Shown here: positions 1 to 13,600 of the stretch, one piece after another
How the letters are laid out: each line of letters begins with the position of its first letter
Numbering within the stretch: position 1 is the first letter of the stretch
Source: Lycocorax pyrrhopterus obiensis
Taxonomy: Eukaryota > Chordata > Aves > Passeriformes > Paradisaeidae
Length of the DNA: 64,000 nt
Assembly (NCBI GenBank): GCA_014706295.1
Contig: JACSVZ010000001.1
Span: 39,356,318-39,420,317, forward strand
Direction: 5' to 3'
Notes under the pieces: model-generated
Database searches by the model: none
Told to the model about the DNA's origin: nothing
The model's input: only the letters and a program-made list of their open reading frames with translations
Position numbers and translations under genes: made by a program

Positions 1-1782
1 TGCCAAACATCCCATTCCTGTGGAGAGGCCAAGTTATTTTAGCACTCAGAGCCATGACTTTGCACTGCAGAACAGGATGAATTCTGTTTAGGAGCTTCAT
101 TTCTACACAGCCCAAAACTTTTGTGCTTATTCAAATTCTTAACATTCTAAAGGTCAAATAATATGCTGGCTATTAAAATGGGCACACCAAGGGGACATTA
201 CAAGGCGCACATGAGGCCCTCTGAATGGCCTGTGCACCTTTCACATCCTACCTTGAAGGATTAATAAACCAAACACAGGTTTTATGTGGCATCTCTAGTG
301 AGTGAGTGGGAAATACTTACTACTGGGAGAAGTACAAGCAGGATTATAAGGAATAGGCCCATGGATTGCAGAACACCTTGGTGGGAAAGGGAAGGTTAAA
401 GTGAAAAATAAATGGGGTGGGTGGGAGAGGGAATGGCATTTTAATTATAAATACTCACTAGTTAAAACCAGTGGATGCAAAGAGCAGCAATAAGGGGCTA
501 AACAAGCGCTGATGAAAAACTAAATGCTTGGAAATATTAATCAAGTGAGAAAATAAATTATTCAGAAATTAATGCATGAAATAAAATAATGAAGTGGCAA
601 TGTTAGAGCAAAAGGAAAAGGAACATACTCCTTCTCTCAGTATTTTTTCTCTTGAGACCCAATTTTGCACTGGATGCACTGGAAGAGGCAAGTCCTGGGA
701 CCCAGCCTTGGTGACAATTTTAGAGCTGTGCCAAATAAGCCTTTCTTGTAAACACACAAACAGTCCTTGGCATTGAGAGCCATCCTGAGATCTCAGCAAA
801 CCTTGCCAGTGGCAAACCCCGTCCCTGCCCGTAGAGTCAGGCTCCCTGCTGCCTCCATGTGGGCTGAAGGGTCCTGCCCTCGGGTTTGTGCTTCAGAGAG
901 AGCAGAGGGGCTCGACCCCAGGCAGAGACGGGCTATGGCAGGTTAGGAAATACGCAGTAGAGGAGAATATATAATCCAGATCCAGACTATGCTCTCCCAT
1001 TGGAAAAGGTGGATCTGGGCCCCATGTCCAGGTGATGGTTTCAGGCTCTGAATTCTAATCTGGCACAGGGATGCTCCGAAGTCCCAACTTGAGGTCTGAC
1101 AGTCCCCAGACCAGCTGGGGGTTTAGGGCATGCCCTTGTCACATAAGCTTAACCAGTTCCCTGCCCAGAGTGCTGGTTTTGGCACATCCTACACTTCAGA
1201 AAAGTCCCAGCTCCAGGGCTGCAACGCTGATCCCTCAGAAGCAACATAGCACAATGCACAGCCTTGCAAAGCTTAACAAATGTGCAGATCTAGGCTTGAT
1301 ATTTAACAGTCACAACAATAAAAAATTGCCGTTTTCTCCCTCCTGCAAAAGCACTTTCTATGCCTTGATCTGTGTGGGTTTTTTTAATGTCAAATTATTT
1401 GCCATTAAATAATTAACTGGCAAAGAGGTCTCTCCTCTTCAGTTGCTCTCTGGAAAGATGAAATTTGGAGAAATGGTCTGCAACACCTTTCAATTCAACT
1501 TGGCATTGTAACATCACAGAAAACAAATCATTTAGGAGAAGGAGAATTATATGAATTTCCGAAGCCAGTAAAACTATTTCCTGCTGTGCTATCTAAGGCT
1601 CGGAACTACTTAACAGCATTCACAGCAGATGCAAATGTTACAAAATTAAAGACACCTCACTTTGAAAGACTTACAACAATCAGACTTAATTCCTTAACAA
1701 CCAGAATCCTCCTTCTTTTCTTTTTAAATTCTATTCTGTTTGACAAGTTGCATATGGTTTTAAGTGACCTAAGGTAGCTTAC
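1..1782 (-). other. PCCA intron 23, partial
   Basis: This is the part of the last intron next to the exon 23 donor. It contains no recognisable exon, repeat family or RNA gene. A G-rich run at 414-431 fits a canonical G-quadruplex pattern on the plus strand, which is the template strand for PCCA. The stretch around 780-1250 is somewhat more GC-rich than the rest. Open frames at 594-776, 1071-1412 and 1586-1777 (+) show no recognisable protein features. Confidence 0.85.
414..431 (+). other. potential G-quadruplex
   Basis: Four G-runs of 3-4 (414-417, 419-421, 423-425, 429-431) with loops T, T and AGA fit the G3+N1-7 pattern with very short loops. It sits in the last intron, on the strand that serves as template for PCCA transcription. 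Confidence 0.55.
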
Positions 1783-1860
1783 CTTGCCTGTTTTAGCAGC
1801 AATCATACTGTTCTGCATTTTCATTGCTTCAATTACACAAATCTCTTGACCTTCCGAAAC
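1783..1860 (-). CDS. PCCA: PCCA coding exon equivalent to human exon 23 (biotinylation site)
   Basis: This 78-bp exon encodes 26 residues, starting [19 protein letters not shown] and ending AAKTGK. The AMKM tetrapeptide is the biotin attachment motif. Its lysine, residue 14 of the exon, aligns with human Lys694, which holocarboxylase synthetase biotinylates. The minus-strand acceptor is ttttgccag before GTT, with a rather weak pyrimidine tract. The donor is AAG|gtaagc. Both ends are phase 0. In human only 22 codons follow, in exon 24, which is not in this window. Compared with human the exon carries an I-A-A run where human has T-A-G, and K before the splice site where human has T; neither touches the biotin motif. 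Confidence 0.97.
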
Positions 1861-3518
1861 CTGGCAAAATTCAAGCAGTACAAAATGAGGATAGAGGATT
1901 TGAAATGTTCCAAGTGTGATGATTCTTATGGAAAATAAAAGGATTATTTCATTAAATGCTACAAAGACTTTGATGACACAAGTCAAGTCAGCCAGTTACA
2001 CAGTCGCAACAGAAATGACAATCACAAAACTGGCAGCAAAATAGGGGGAAAAAAAATCACCTGCTTAAAACTATCACTCCAGGCAAACCTGAAAAGCTCC
2101 TCTCCCATCACATCCATTCAGCTCCAACTTCTACAGTTCACATTCCACAGTTCACACCACCACAGTTCAACATCAATTAAATGCAGAGCAAAATTTAATT
2201 TGTGCATTTTTGGCTGGGAAACTTCTGCTTTGCTTCCCCGGCGCAGGGCCCACAGATACTCATACTGATTTGGAAGCCAGAAGTTTCTTGGCAGGTGTCC
2301 GGGGCAGCTTGGGCTGGAAGGTCCAGCAATACCCAGTGGGCTAATGCTGAGGAGAATGTCACACCTCTGCACATGGCAGCATTTGATGGCAGCTGATGAC
2401 TTTGGACTCGCAGAAAGGAGCACATCGGTGAGGAGCCACCAGCTCTCATCCACAGGGGAAGTGCCACGAAGACAAACCCATCACTTTCACCACAGCTCAG
2501 AGCTCCTTAAAAGGAAACACTGAGGTTTCTTCTTTCTGCTATTTTGTGTCCTGCTAGCAGGCATGTGCAAGCTCAAGGTAACCAGGAACCACTGGGCTGC
2601 TCTGCTGGGCTCCCTGTGCCTCCCAGTCAGATCCTCCCTCCAATGCCTTGGACCACCTTGCACAGAGGAAAATGCCCCTCAAGGCTTGACAGTGTTGGGG
2701 GGGCTCCCTAAACATGAGGGGCAAAACAGGGGATTGGGAATTTACCCGGTGTAACCCAGCGATCAGCCGGTCATCCCACAAAGGCGATGTATGCCAGAGA
2801 GGGAACGGTGCCAGGCCCTACACGCCAGGATTTAGGACCTCTACACTCCTCTGGGATGCCTGGTTCTGAGTGCCCACTGCAAGTCTTTTCATGGGCACTT
2901 TTGCAGATGGAGTCTGCCATTCCCGCTTTATCCCAGCAAGTTTGGGATGCTTTCACTCTGATGTCCAAGTTTCATTAAAGAGGGTAATCTGAAACCTGCA
3001 GAAATCTGGTTTATGCACTGTTATATGTGCCAGTGCCAACAAAATGTTTGTTTATGTGCACACATATATACACATAGATATATTTCTCTAATTATATGTA
3101 AAATGAAAAATATCTATTTAAGTACAAGTATGTACCACTTTGGAGGAATATATTAACAGACAGATGTGAAGTCAGAGATCAAATGCACATTGCATGAAGA
3201 ACATTCCAAAAATTTAAGTAAAGCTATTTTTTCACTAACTAACTGAAAAGCACTGATGTCTGCCTACAGATTCTGAGCAAAACAAAACAAAAAACATTAC
3301 ACACCCTTTCTCCAACAGACTGGCAACAACAGTATGACAGGTTTTAGAGGGTAAATATGGAAAGCATTTACTATGGGAATATGGTGTACTAACTGGATAC
3401 AGAGAATAACCAAAACGCAGCACTTCACCTGCAGAAACTCCATCCTGAGCTTCAGGCAAGCATTTAAGTCATTAGCAGGTGTCCAATTCGGTGAATAGTA
3501 TCAAAGACTTGTTCTTTG

Positions 3519-3680
3519 TCCCCAGTTATTTCCCCTCTATTCCCTTTCCCTGTCTTTTGTCTCCTTCCTTACACACCTGCTGCTCTGCCCTTAGCCTTGT
3601 CCCAGCAGCTCACTCTTCCCTTCCTTTCTTCTTCTCCTCTCCTTCTCCCTACCTCATTGCTTTTCTTCCATCTGCTCTGA
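3519..3680 (+). repeat. polypyrimidine tract
   Basis: About 160 bp is dominated by C and T on the plus strand (runs such as tttcccctctattccc and cttcttctcctctcc), so it is purine-rich in the PCCA transcript. This is low-complexity sequence with no coding or family signal. Confidence 0.6.
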
Positions 3681-5189
3681 ACTTTCCGCACATTTTTGAG
3701 GTTAAGAGGAAGCAATGAATATCTACTTTGGATTCAAAAAGAAGGAAAAAAAACAGGCAAGAGAAGAGTTTTGTTTTAATAATGCTATTATTAAAATATG
3801 CATTTCAGAAACAACTTTGCCACCCTCTGGTTAAGCTCAGCTATCAGAGAGCCAAGAACACAGGCCTCTAGAGGTTGCTGAAGATTGAGATGGTAAGGAG
3901 GACAGATCTGAATTCAGGGGCCTAATTACAAGGCCACAAGAAACTCTTTCCTTGAGCTATTACATGTAACTGTAACCTGGCTTCGTCAGGAGGATGGTGT
4001 GCAAATGAACCAGTTAGCAATTATCCAAACAGAGTTCTGGAAACACATCTACAGGAAAAGTACAGAATTGTCTCAGTAGATCTAAAGTATGGTGCTAAAA
4101 TGCCAGGAAGTACTAATGATTGTGGGATGGAAATACCCCTTAATCTGAATTTCTTCTCCATTTCCCCTCTTTCTCAAAAATAAAGTTTTTGTGTTTTATA
4201 TTATACCTGCTGGGTTGATGACAAAGGGAGCAGTGTCTGGGAAGGAAATAAGCCCCTCAACCCACAAAATTTATAGTCGAAGTATCCAGTTAACATCTAG
4301 TCTTACTAATCTGAAAGGAAGGAGGCACTTTCAGCAGGCACCAAGTGTGAAAATGCCATGTCAGTACTTCTGATGATGTGCCATTTGTTGAAAATTATCT
4401 TGGTGCAAGTGTCACTTGAGCACAGAAGTTTAATCACTGTTCTTATGTTAAACCTTTACAGCTCCATTCATTGTGTTGAAAAGCGACAAATCCTAAAATT
4501 AGGCACTTGTATCTCTCTTTCCTCTTTTTCAGTCTTTTGGGCATTGTCCAATTTCTTTCATTCTATAATTGCACATATCCTTTTGCCTGTTATTTAGCCT
4601 GCAAATGAAAACTGCAGAGATGTGTACAACTTCTTGCTGTCTAACTTATTTAAGGATTTATGTGGACCATTTTTAATGCTGCATTTTCATTGTGTAATTT
4701 ATTTCTTTCGGTGGATGGTAAACCAGTGAAAACCACCATCTTTACATTTCCATTTAGAGAGGTCTCAGTGATGACCCAAATCTGTCAAAACAGGCAACTA
4801 AAATCAAACAACAAATCTCATTTATTTGAACCAAGTAAAGTAAAAGAGCTCCTTTTCTTAAAAGACATTAATCTCAGGTATCGTTTTCACAGAGTTACAC
4901 TACAGACAAATCAACCTTTACATTGCTTGGTATATCAAAATAAATGAGTGATTAACTGCTAGACCTGCAGTCTGTATTTTAGCAGTTTATTTCTGCATGC
5001 TGCAGTTCAAAGTAGCTGTTCAGTTTTGCTCTCCACAGAGTGAAAAGGAAAAAGGAAACAGAAAAGAGAAAGAAAAAAAGAGAAGAAAAAAGATCATTGA
5101 AGAGGAGGGTACTTAACATCTTGATGCTGCTAACAATTGTAATGTGAATTTGGGAACAGTCAATAGTGCTGTCTGAATAACTCAGGGAC

Positions 5190-6140
5190 TGCACGGTGGT
5201 TGTTCTCTTCGCTGGCCGAAAGGTTACACACAGGACAGGGAACTGTCTCCGGTCATTTCCCAACCAAGCAACTCACGCCACAGGGTGGAAGCAGAATCTG
5301 AGGAGCAGCAACGCCGACCCGCTCTCACTGCGCCTACATGAGGGCCATAAAGACTATCCACGGTCAGAGATAGGGCTCTTTAAAGCTCAGAAGCACGAAA
5401 AGACGGCGCACACCCGAGGGCATTGCTGCCACGGGTTCTTTGTGAATATGGTACACTTTCTGCGGACTTTTGTGCGTCATCGGATAAAGACTTAATGATT
5501 GTGACAGGACGTCTCCCATGTTAGGCTTACAAAATGGTCACAAGCCCCACAAATCTTTCTGATAAACCCAATGGGCACTGATGTATTTCCCCGCTCTCTG
5601 TCTAATTGGTGTAAAGTTTGCAGATCTGAATCACCGATCTTTTATCCAGCTTGCTGCGTCCTCTCCTTTGACATGAGGTCAGGGTTCACATTCGCATCCG
5701 ATTATCGAAGTGGCACTCATTAACCGGCAGCCTGCCTCGCACCAAAATGAGTTCGCTGGAAGGGGAACTCGGCCCATTTACTCAGCAGATTTCAGCATTT
5801 TAAGGAGGCCTGAATGTCACACAGTATCGCTACATTTTGAGGAGTTTCAGACATCTCCAGCTGATGATTAATTGTGAGTGATGGGAAATAAAATCCAGTA
5901 AAGCCAGCTGCTTGCCATGGTCGGCAAAATTACTATAATGGATATAGGCTGCCAATTTTCCAGTTTTACTGGCAAGTCTTCCAAGTGTAATTAAGGGAAG
6001 TTATAAATGATATGGAAATCTATCAAGTCCCATTTATTTTCAGAGGACTCTTTCCCCTGAGACTTTTATCTTCAAGCTTATAGTTCGCTTTGTTGTGCTA
6101 ATGATTTAAACCACTTCTTATTTCTGATTAAAGCCCCCAA
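5190..6140. promoter_or_regulatory. candidate conserved non-coding regulatory block
   Basis: This is unique sequence that retains many CpGs for an AT-rich avian intron, for example around 5200-5480 and 5690-5760, with no repeat. It carries a DR1-type nuclear receptor site AGGTCA-G-GGTTCA at 5676-5688, a PBX-HOX-like TGATTAAT at 5865-5872, and further TAAT/ATTA cores near 5492 and 5990. The mix of CpG retention and homeodomain cores is typical of vertebrate developmental enhancers. Conservation itself is inferred, not seen. Confidence 0.42.
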
Positions 6141-7129
6141 TATCCTTCACAAGAAGTTAGATCCACTTTATGCAGAAGGATTTAAAGAAACAGAAGCCTT
6201 TTTAAAGTTGTGTTTGTAAGCCGTACTGAGCTCCCACTTCCTCTGTGGAGGCATAACAGAGCATCCTCCATCTTAGGCACCTCACTACCATCTGGATTTC
6301 CACTTCTGACAAATTCTGGGGACAGGGAGAGATTTGGTGGGGAAGAAGGGAGAGAAAAGAGTGAATAAAAAAAAATTAAATTGAAAAAACCCACCATCAA
6401 CAAAACCCCAACTTGCCTCCCAATCCTAAACCCTTCAAAAACAAAGATCATAGGTGCTGCTTAGACACCAGGCATTTAGCACAGAGTGGTGTTGCTCACT
6501 AATGTTGTTTGATTTGGAATAAAAGCATGAAAATGATGTGCAAAGGCCTAAAATTGGAGATGTAAAGGATGACTGCACAGTATTCCATTTCTCAATTTCA
6601 TCCTTCAGAGCCACAAAATGGGGGTGATACAGTTACTGGATGAGATTTACAGTAACAGCTGTGGTCTTCCCACACAAGGGAGGACCTTCTAATGGGCTAA
6701 GGTCTGTTTTGAACAGACGGGGAGTAGCAAAACAAGGTTCCCTATTAAGGGTGTGCAGTAATATTCTTGATAAAGAAAATGAGTAGTGGTAGTCAGATTG
6801 CTTTAAAAGACCTAAATCTCCTTTTGCTGTTTAAAAAAAAAAAAAAAAAGAGCTATTTTAGAAAGTGCTAACTGATAAATAAACGAAAGCCATGTAAATG
6901 TGAGGGTTTGATTTTTCCTTAATCTCCTCCCTACAAACTGTAAAGAATGCATAGGAACCAGTGCCAGGGGCATATGGCTTTCTCCTGTGCTGAACATTCA
7001 TACAAAAGACAGGTTCATCAGTCATTGGAGTATCTGGATAAAAAATTAGCTCCTGATGGATGGTATTTAGAGCTTACCTGCTGCTAGTACATTACAAGAG
7101 AAGCACAGGTTTTGAAACCCACATGACAT

Positions 7130-7690
7130 TAGAAACTGCAGACCATGAAATATCCCACGTGCAGGCACGCTCATAATGTACGCCAGGTTATACAAAATAA
7201 GAAATAAGCTATTTAAACCCTCTGCCTAAAATTGGGCCCGCTGCAAGGAACCCTGGGTCAGCCCTACACAGGCCAATTAATGCACAGCATCTGCTGTATA
7301 GAAGCCGTGCATGAAGCACTTCCGAATGATTTCAGCAATTAAAAGAAAACTGTTTCCTGCCTGTTTTGACAGCAACTGTTTCAATGCAAGAGTGAGCACC
7401 AAATCATTGTGTGCAGCTGAAAAAATTAAGTCTCTTTTTTTTATCTTGTGAAAAGGAGGTGGGAGGGATGAAGATTTCTTACGGAATCGGATCGCTCTTT
7501 TGTTGTCCGACATTCTGTGTTTTTCTGCCAAATTAGACAGAAGGCTCCGAGGGTTTACGGGGCCCTCTACAGTATCACCTTCTGGTGCACTGTGGCTCCC
7601 TAAAAAGACGGATCAATATCAACCCTGCTGATTTGCCTACAAAAGTGAAAATCCCTCAATTACATTTTAAGACCATTATATTTAGAACAC
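7130..7690. promoter_or_regulatory. candidate conserved non-coding block
   Basis: Unique sequence with a palindromic CACGTG E-box at 7156-7161, an AATTAATGCAC homeodomain-like core near 7275, and several retained CpGs (7480-7565) in otherwise AT-rich surroundings. No repeat or credible reading frame explains it. The assignment rests on composition only. Confidence 0.3.
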
Positions 7691-10600
7691 AGGTGCTCTG
7701 ATGCGTAACATTTTTAAGGCTCTCAGAGCTGAAGTGGAAAAAAACAATGACAGCCCTAAGCAAATATAAGCTTACATTTGGTTAAAAGTGAAGTGAGAGT
7801 TGTATTTTATTGGTATGTCCTTTCTCATCTTTGGGAAGACACCAGTAAACATCACTCACAATTTCCTCTATGCTGCAGCTTAAGTCCCTATTGAGCCTTG
7901 TAAGTAAAAAGGGATGATGCAGGATAGTTCCATATGAAAGAGAGTTGCTATCCTCTCTTGTAGCCCTCCGCAAAACAATTGCAAACATGCAACTTGTTTA
8001 TGCTTGTGCAAAACCACTGAACAGTGAATTAAGTATGCATTCACTATTTATGAAGATACTGGGAATTTCATTTGTTTATTTGTTGTTCAAACTTAGTCCA
8101 TGCTAGTATCATTCCTTTCCCAGATTTTTTTCTCTCTGACTTGTTAGCAATCTGGCAGCCAGCATCTAACAAGAAAACAAATCAAGAGGAATTGGATGAG
8201 CAACAATTGCAATTCCTTGGCATTGTCCATTACCATGTAAAATAATTAAGTGCAAGTTTTCTCTTCTTTCCAAATTAACTTTGAAACCAGAGCTACAGAA
8301 CTGCAAATATAATTAGCAGCAATTAATAGTACTTGACAAATCATTACTAAACTTTTTTTGCCACACTCCTTTAACGAATGAATCTGAACATAGCACATCC
8401 CACATCTTCTGACCTCTGACTAAAGGTCACTGATGTCCCCCTGACAGCAATCAGCACTGGTCATTGCACTCCCACTTATCCAAAACACACTGCCCCAACT
8501 GCCTCTGCCATCCCAGGGTGCTGGGGAAGTGATATGCAGGCAGAGCACTTCTGGGGCTATTCTTCTGCTAACTCAGCCCAATCTATACCAGTCAACTTTT
8601 TTAGTAACACCTAAAAAGTTGTTTATTACTTGAAAAGGCAAAGCACACCAAAACAATAATAAAAAATCGTATGAATTCAGCTCAAAGATTGGTAACATTT
8701 TTTTCCCCTAGGAGGAAACTCTAATAATATTAACTATTTCTAACTGATCATCAAAATAGGATTTCCTTCTTAATTACACCGTATTCAAACACTAATCTCA
8801 GACTGTGCAATTGCATAAAATATATAGTAAAATTTTTTTCAAGTCAAATAAAAAAAAGTACATAAATACATTATGAACTATTATTATAATTAATTTTTTT
8901 CCATGTAACCACAATTATTACTTGTGGCCCCATGTAATAAGAATGGTGAAATATTTGAATACTTTTACTCTTGAAATTATACAACTGTGAAAAAGGTTTC
9001 ATTTCCTGTTCACCAACAAGGTTTTCTTCCCCCAAAAGATAAACCCCAAGAAAATTGTCAAATACATAGAATCATAAAAACTATGTGAGGTTTGTGACCG
9101 TATTTTGTCAAGTTTGCAAACTCCCTTCAACTGACAAGTGGAGTTTTTATTTGCTCTGAAGAACAGGAGCAAGGAAAGGAGGGAAGGGGAAAGAAAAAGG
9201 AAAGACAACTATAAGAAAAAAAGGTTCATACACAAGAGAAAAGTATTATTTGAATTAAATAATATCTTACTAAATTATTGATACCATATTCATCCAAATA
9301 GAATGCGAAACTTAAGCAAATACATTTTTACTGTTTTAACCTGGATGATGTTTCTCTGCTATAAATTCCAATTAGTATAAGATTTAAAAAGAGAATTTTT
9401 TTTAAAGATTTTGAGGCCTGAATGGCAAATACATCTTTAAACAACACACAACTGCCTGATGGCAACAAGTAAATTTAGAACTTCACCTTTTCTTTCACAA
9501 GAATGAATGAAGTAGTGACAAACAGAATTTAGAAAGCTGTTTTGTTTTGGTCTTTAGTAGTGAGCATTTCAGCAGTAGAGGTCAAGCAAAACATCTTTCC
9601 TCATAGCAAAAACTTCCCAAGGCTTGTGAGATGGAAAATTGTGAGTAAAGATTTTTTAAAAAAATATTCTTCTAAAGAATAACAAGAGAAATTGAAATAA
9701 AATGCACGCAATTGAACTGAAAGAGGAATGCAGTTTAAAACTTTTTCTTTAATTACTCTTAAAAGGTGGAAACACAGTAATGTCTTTTATAAGTTATACA
9801 ACTAAAAAAGCAGCCTTCAAGTTACCCAATTTTGAAATTACGGAGACAATTAGCATCTACATTTAACAGCTGACATTTTGGCAGGAAAAAATTCATTCCA
9901 TGGAGTATTAATGCCCATGGCTACACTAGCATCAATCTGAAATCATAAGGAATTTTCATATGAGAAAAGTCCATTTTAAAAATTGCTTGAATGGTGATAA
10001 CTTCCAAAACCTGGAGTACTCAATCTACTGGAAAGAGAGGAAATTTAGAAACTTCGGTGAAAATAAGTAATCGTCCTCTTCTTTTGGCTGTAGTCCTACA
10101 AAGACTCAGTAACACTGGGGTGTTTACCCAGAGGTGCTTTCCCTTTACATATTTATGTGGAGGGGGGAATCATTAAAGTGATTTAGGCTGCCAGGTATTA
10201 GGCACTAGCTTATTGACCAATGCTTGGCTTAGTAATGACACCTGTCCTGGCTAATCTTAGTTAAAAAAAAAAAACGACCAACAGAAACATACAGCTAAAA
10301 GAAAAACACCTTTGCATTCCTGACAGGCAGAAAACTGAAAAAGCAAAAATTATTTTCATAGGTGAAAATATAGCAAAGGCTGCAAGACAATCAGGACAGC
10401 TAAGATCTTTCTTTGTTGCTGTGGACGGTTCAGACTACCAAAGCTGGAATAGTGGGAACACTTTGGGTGTGTTTGCTTTAGGAACAACGACATTGCTTTA
10501 CCTGTGCAACCATTAGGATCTAGATCTATCCCCACTCCTGCACTTTCGGTACACAGAATGCCACATGCACAAAAACCAAGCCAAACAACTCAACACAAAG

Positions 10601-13600
10601 AAGAAATGTTTTCAAGTGCCTGCCCGTGTCCTGCCCTCTGAGTAAATAAAGGACTTTGTGCAGCTTTAGTAGTTTTTATAGTGCTGTCTTTGTGGTAGCT
10701 GTGGGTGAGATTAGAACCGTGTGCAGTGCCATCTCCACACTCTGGCATAAAAATCCTGCTGTGTGCTAGCAGGACTGGCTTGTGCTGCCACCAGGGTCAG
10801 CAGAAACAGAGCAAGTTCCTTGCCTGGACTCTTGAAGTCCAGTGGTTTCTCTGGCCCATGGCACCATGAGGAACCAAAAATAATTCTCCCCAAACCAAAT
10901 TTCATCCTAATGCACGCGATCATTAACAACCTACTTAGAAAACAAATACACAAACACCCTCATTCCCCAATAAGGGATATATTTCCTATATTAATGGGAC
11001 TGTGTTATCTGAGGAATGTAATCTAAATTTAAATCTTCTTTCCCTAAATAATATTAACCTTCTTTCTAGTCAGCCAGATTTCTGTTTCATTGTTTATGTT
11101 GCTTTCTGCTTCTGAGTGCCTTCATTGTGCTTCCAGGAATAACTGAGTGACAACTAATTACAGTCTTCTGATCACATGAAGGAAAATAAAGAAAGTAGAA
11201 AGTAACTAAAAACCTAAAGAAACTGGCAGCATCACAAGTTCTGCTTCTCTCTAAATGACAAACAGCACTTCCCCACTGTGTTGCTAAAATCTACAGATCA
11301 TCTTACAGACAAAAGAAAATAAATTCCTTGCATATGCAATATCTTTTGGCAAAAAATGAATTGAAAACTGCTTATCAGACCAGCTGGATAGAGGACGCTC
11401 GTGCAATCTTCTATCAGCCTTCATCAGACCAAAGTATTTCTCAGCAACAGCAGCCGAAAGAGAACACTATGCTTCAAGTAAAAACAATGACACATCGAGT
11501 GGGGAAAACTAACCCAGAGATGAGCACTGCTTTCTCATTTGGCTACGGAAACATGGAGAGGGACTAACAAACGCCATATGCTTTACCTGACCAGGCGCGA
11601 TGCCCTGGAGCTGAACCGTAGGCAATAAACACGAGTTTGCCAGTGCGGCCAGTCAGACAAAGATGAGATGACCCCCTCTAGATGCTTTTTCACCATTTGT
11701 AAAGTTACACCTGAAGAAGGAGGATGACAGCTCAGCTCCCCATGCTACAGACCGCTCTGACAGTGTCTCTGTGAGCACAGGGACTGTGCTGCACTAACAC
11801 CGTAGTGCACAGCTCACAGCTCAGGGCAAACAGTCTCAGAGTAGCTATAACCAGACAGCTTTATTGCTAACACCAGCAACACCTGAGGGGAAGGATGGAC
11901 AACTACCTAACGTTCTCCCATTTTTCAGCTGCGCTGTTTTCACACACCACGCAAATTTGAGCTGCCAAACCCAGTGGCAAGCACACAGAATAGGAGCTAC
12001 TTGAATTCCCATTTCTCCAGCGCACTAAAGAAATTAGACTTTTCCCAAGCAGTGCAACAAAAAGAGCTGTATTTATCAAGGAGCTACAGTTCCCTGCCCA
12101 TCATGCCTTCAGCAGCTGTAGTGGGTGAGCTGGTTTCCGACAGACAGCCAAGATGAGTAATCTGAATCCCACCATCCCACTGCTTATTCAGTGCTGATAG
12201 CTGATGTTACCCTCATTCGATTGCTGGTTCGCTTTTTTTTAACGTTTTGACACTAGTCCTGAAAAGGAGGGATTTAAGTTAAACCCTTTTCAATAACGCA
12301 AATGTGTTTTTTGCAATTAAAGCCACACAATTAGCAATGACAAGCTCAGGTCAGCAGAACATAGATTATGCTGTTCAAACGCTCTGCCACTCAGTGCCTC
12401 CAGCAAAAAGCTGCAGGAGAGGAGAAGAGGAAAAAAAAATCTCACACACATTATTTAACAACTTGTGCTCTGATGCACAGCACCACTTGTGGATTTGTGG
12501 AGGGAGGTTCATTTATTTATTTACTTAAAATCCCTTAGGCTCTGGCCTCCTTCTCCACTGATTGTATTCCTTCAAGACAACAAGAACTATTCTTCAGGGC
12601 AAGAAGGCTGGTAAGATTTAGAATTAACTTCTCAAAAATAAATATTAAACAAATTTTTAAAGTCTTAAAATCCTTAACTTAAAAATGTTTCCCTTAATTC
12701 TTCACAAAAAGAAAAGTGCTTGCTTACGGTCTCCCTCATTCAGCCACTTGTATTGCCTAGACAGAGAAAGTAGATTCCTCTGTCCATGTCATGACATAAA
12801 GAATAATTTTAATTGAATACTGTTCTTTTGTTTTAAAGTATCTAAACTGTGTGTGTGCATGTATAGATCACAAACCAGAAAGCTAAGGGTAGAAGCTAAA
12901 AGAATTTCTAATTTCTTATCAGCTTAACTTAGATCTGTTTCCTCTGAAATGTCTTTATTTCATTACTACAAACATTGGCACCTACAGATCTTTTATATTA
13001 ACATGATGACTTCGTTCTCGCTAGACACAGACAGAAACAACCATATATTTTAAAACCAAAGGTGGTATCATAGCAAAATGTAAGCAAAAATACCACTTTG
13101 CCAGCATGATCAGTGACTGCCACCTAATAAGTGCAATGCCGCTTTTGGATTTCAGATCTTGATCCCATTTCTGAATCATCTTTCAAGAAAATCTAGGTTT
13201 CATTGCCATCAATTATGAACCCTGTGACTAAAGCTTCTGTTTGTATCTAAGTGCCACATACATGTTTATGGCATCATTTAACTGACAACAGTACTTTAAA
13301 ATTAATATGCACGATCTGATTCAAATATTCCTGTGTCTGCAATCACTCCCTTGTTTTCAATGGTTATAAGGGCCTCAACCTTAGAAATAACATATGATAC
13401 AATGTGGTAGAATTTCATATAAAGCTGAGTTCAAGTCAGTGTTTATACACAATTTTAAAACAAAAATTTGTTTCCAACTCAAGGTGAGGTAAGAAGCACT
13501 GGAAATCCCTTGGACAGCAACAGCATAATCCCTTGCCCTTCTGTATCGCAAGTCTATTCCTTCTGCAAGACAAGAAGACTACCACAGGAGACTGGAAATT

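Noticed and set aside
1..1782. Search for the final PCCA exon downstream of exon 23
   Set aside because: No minus-strand segment encodes the expected GD-V-GEGDLL-like carrier-domain end before a stop codon.
9062..9090. ATAGAATCATAAAAACTATG resembling a reverse CR1 terminus
   Set aside because: No CR1 body follows. The match is limited to the AT-rich terminal repeat and could be chance.
12080..12112. ZNF143/SBS-like sequence (CTACAGTTCCCTGCCCATCATGCC)
   Set aside because: The expected CCCA-GCATGC spacing is disrupted by extra bases, so the match is not convincing.
13117..13125. Second CTCF-like core on the minus strand
   Set aside because: Only the AGGTGGCAG core fits. The 5' half of the consensus is mostly missing.
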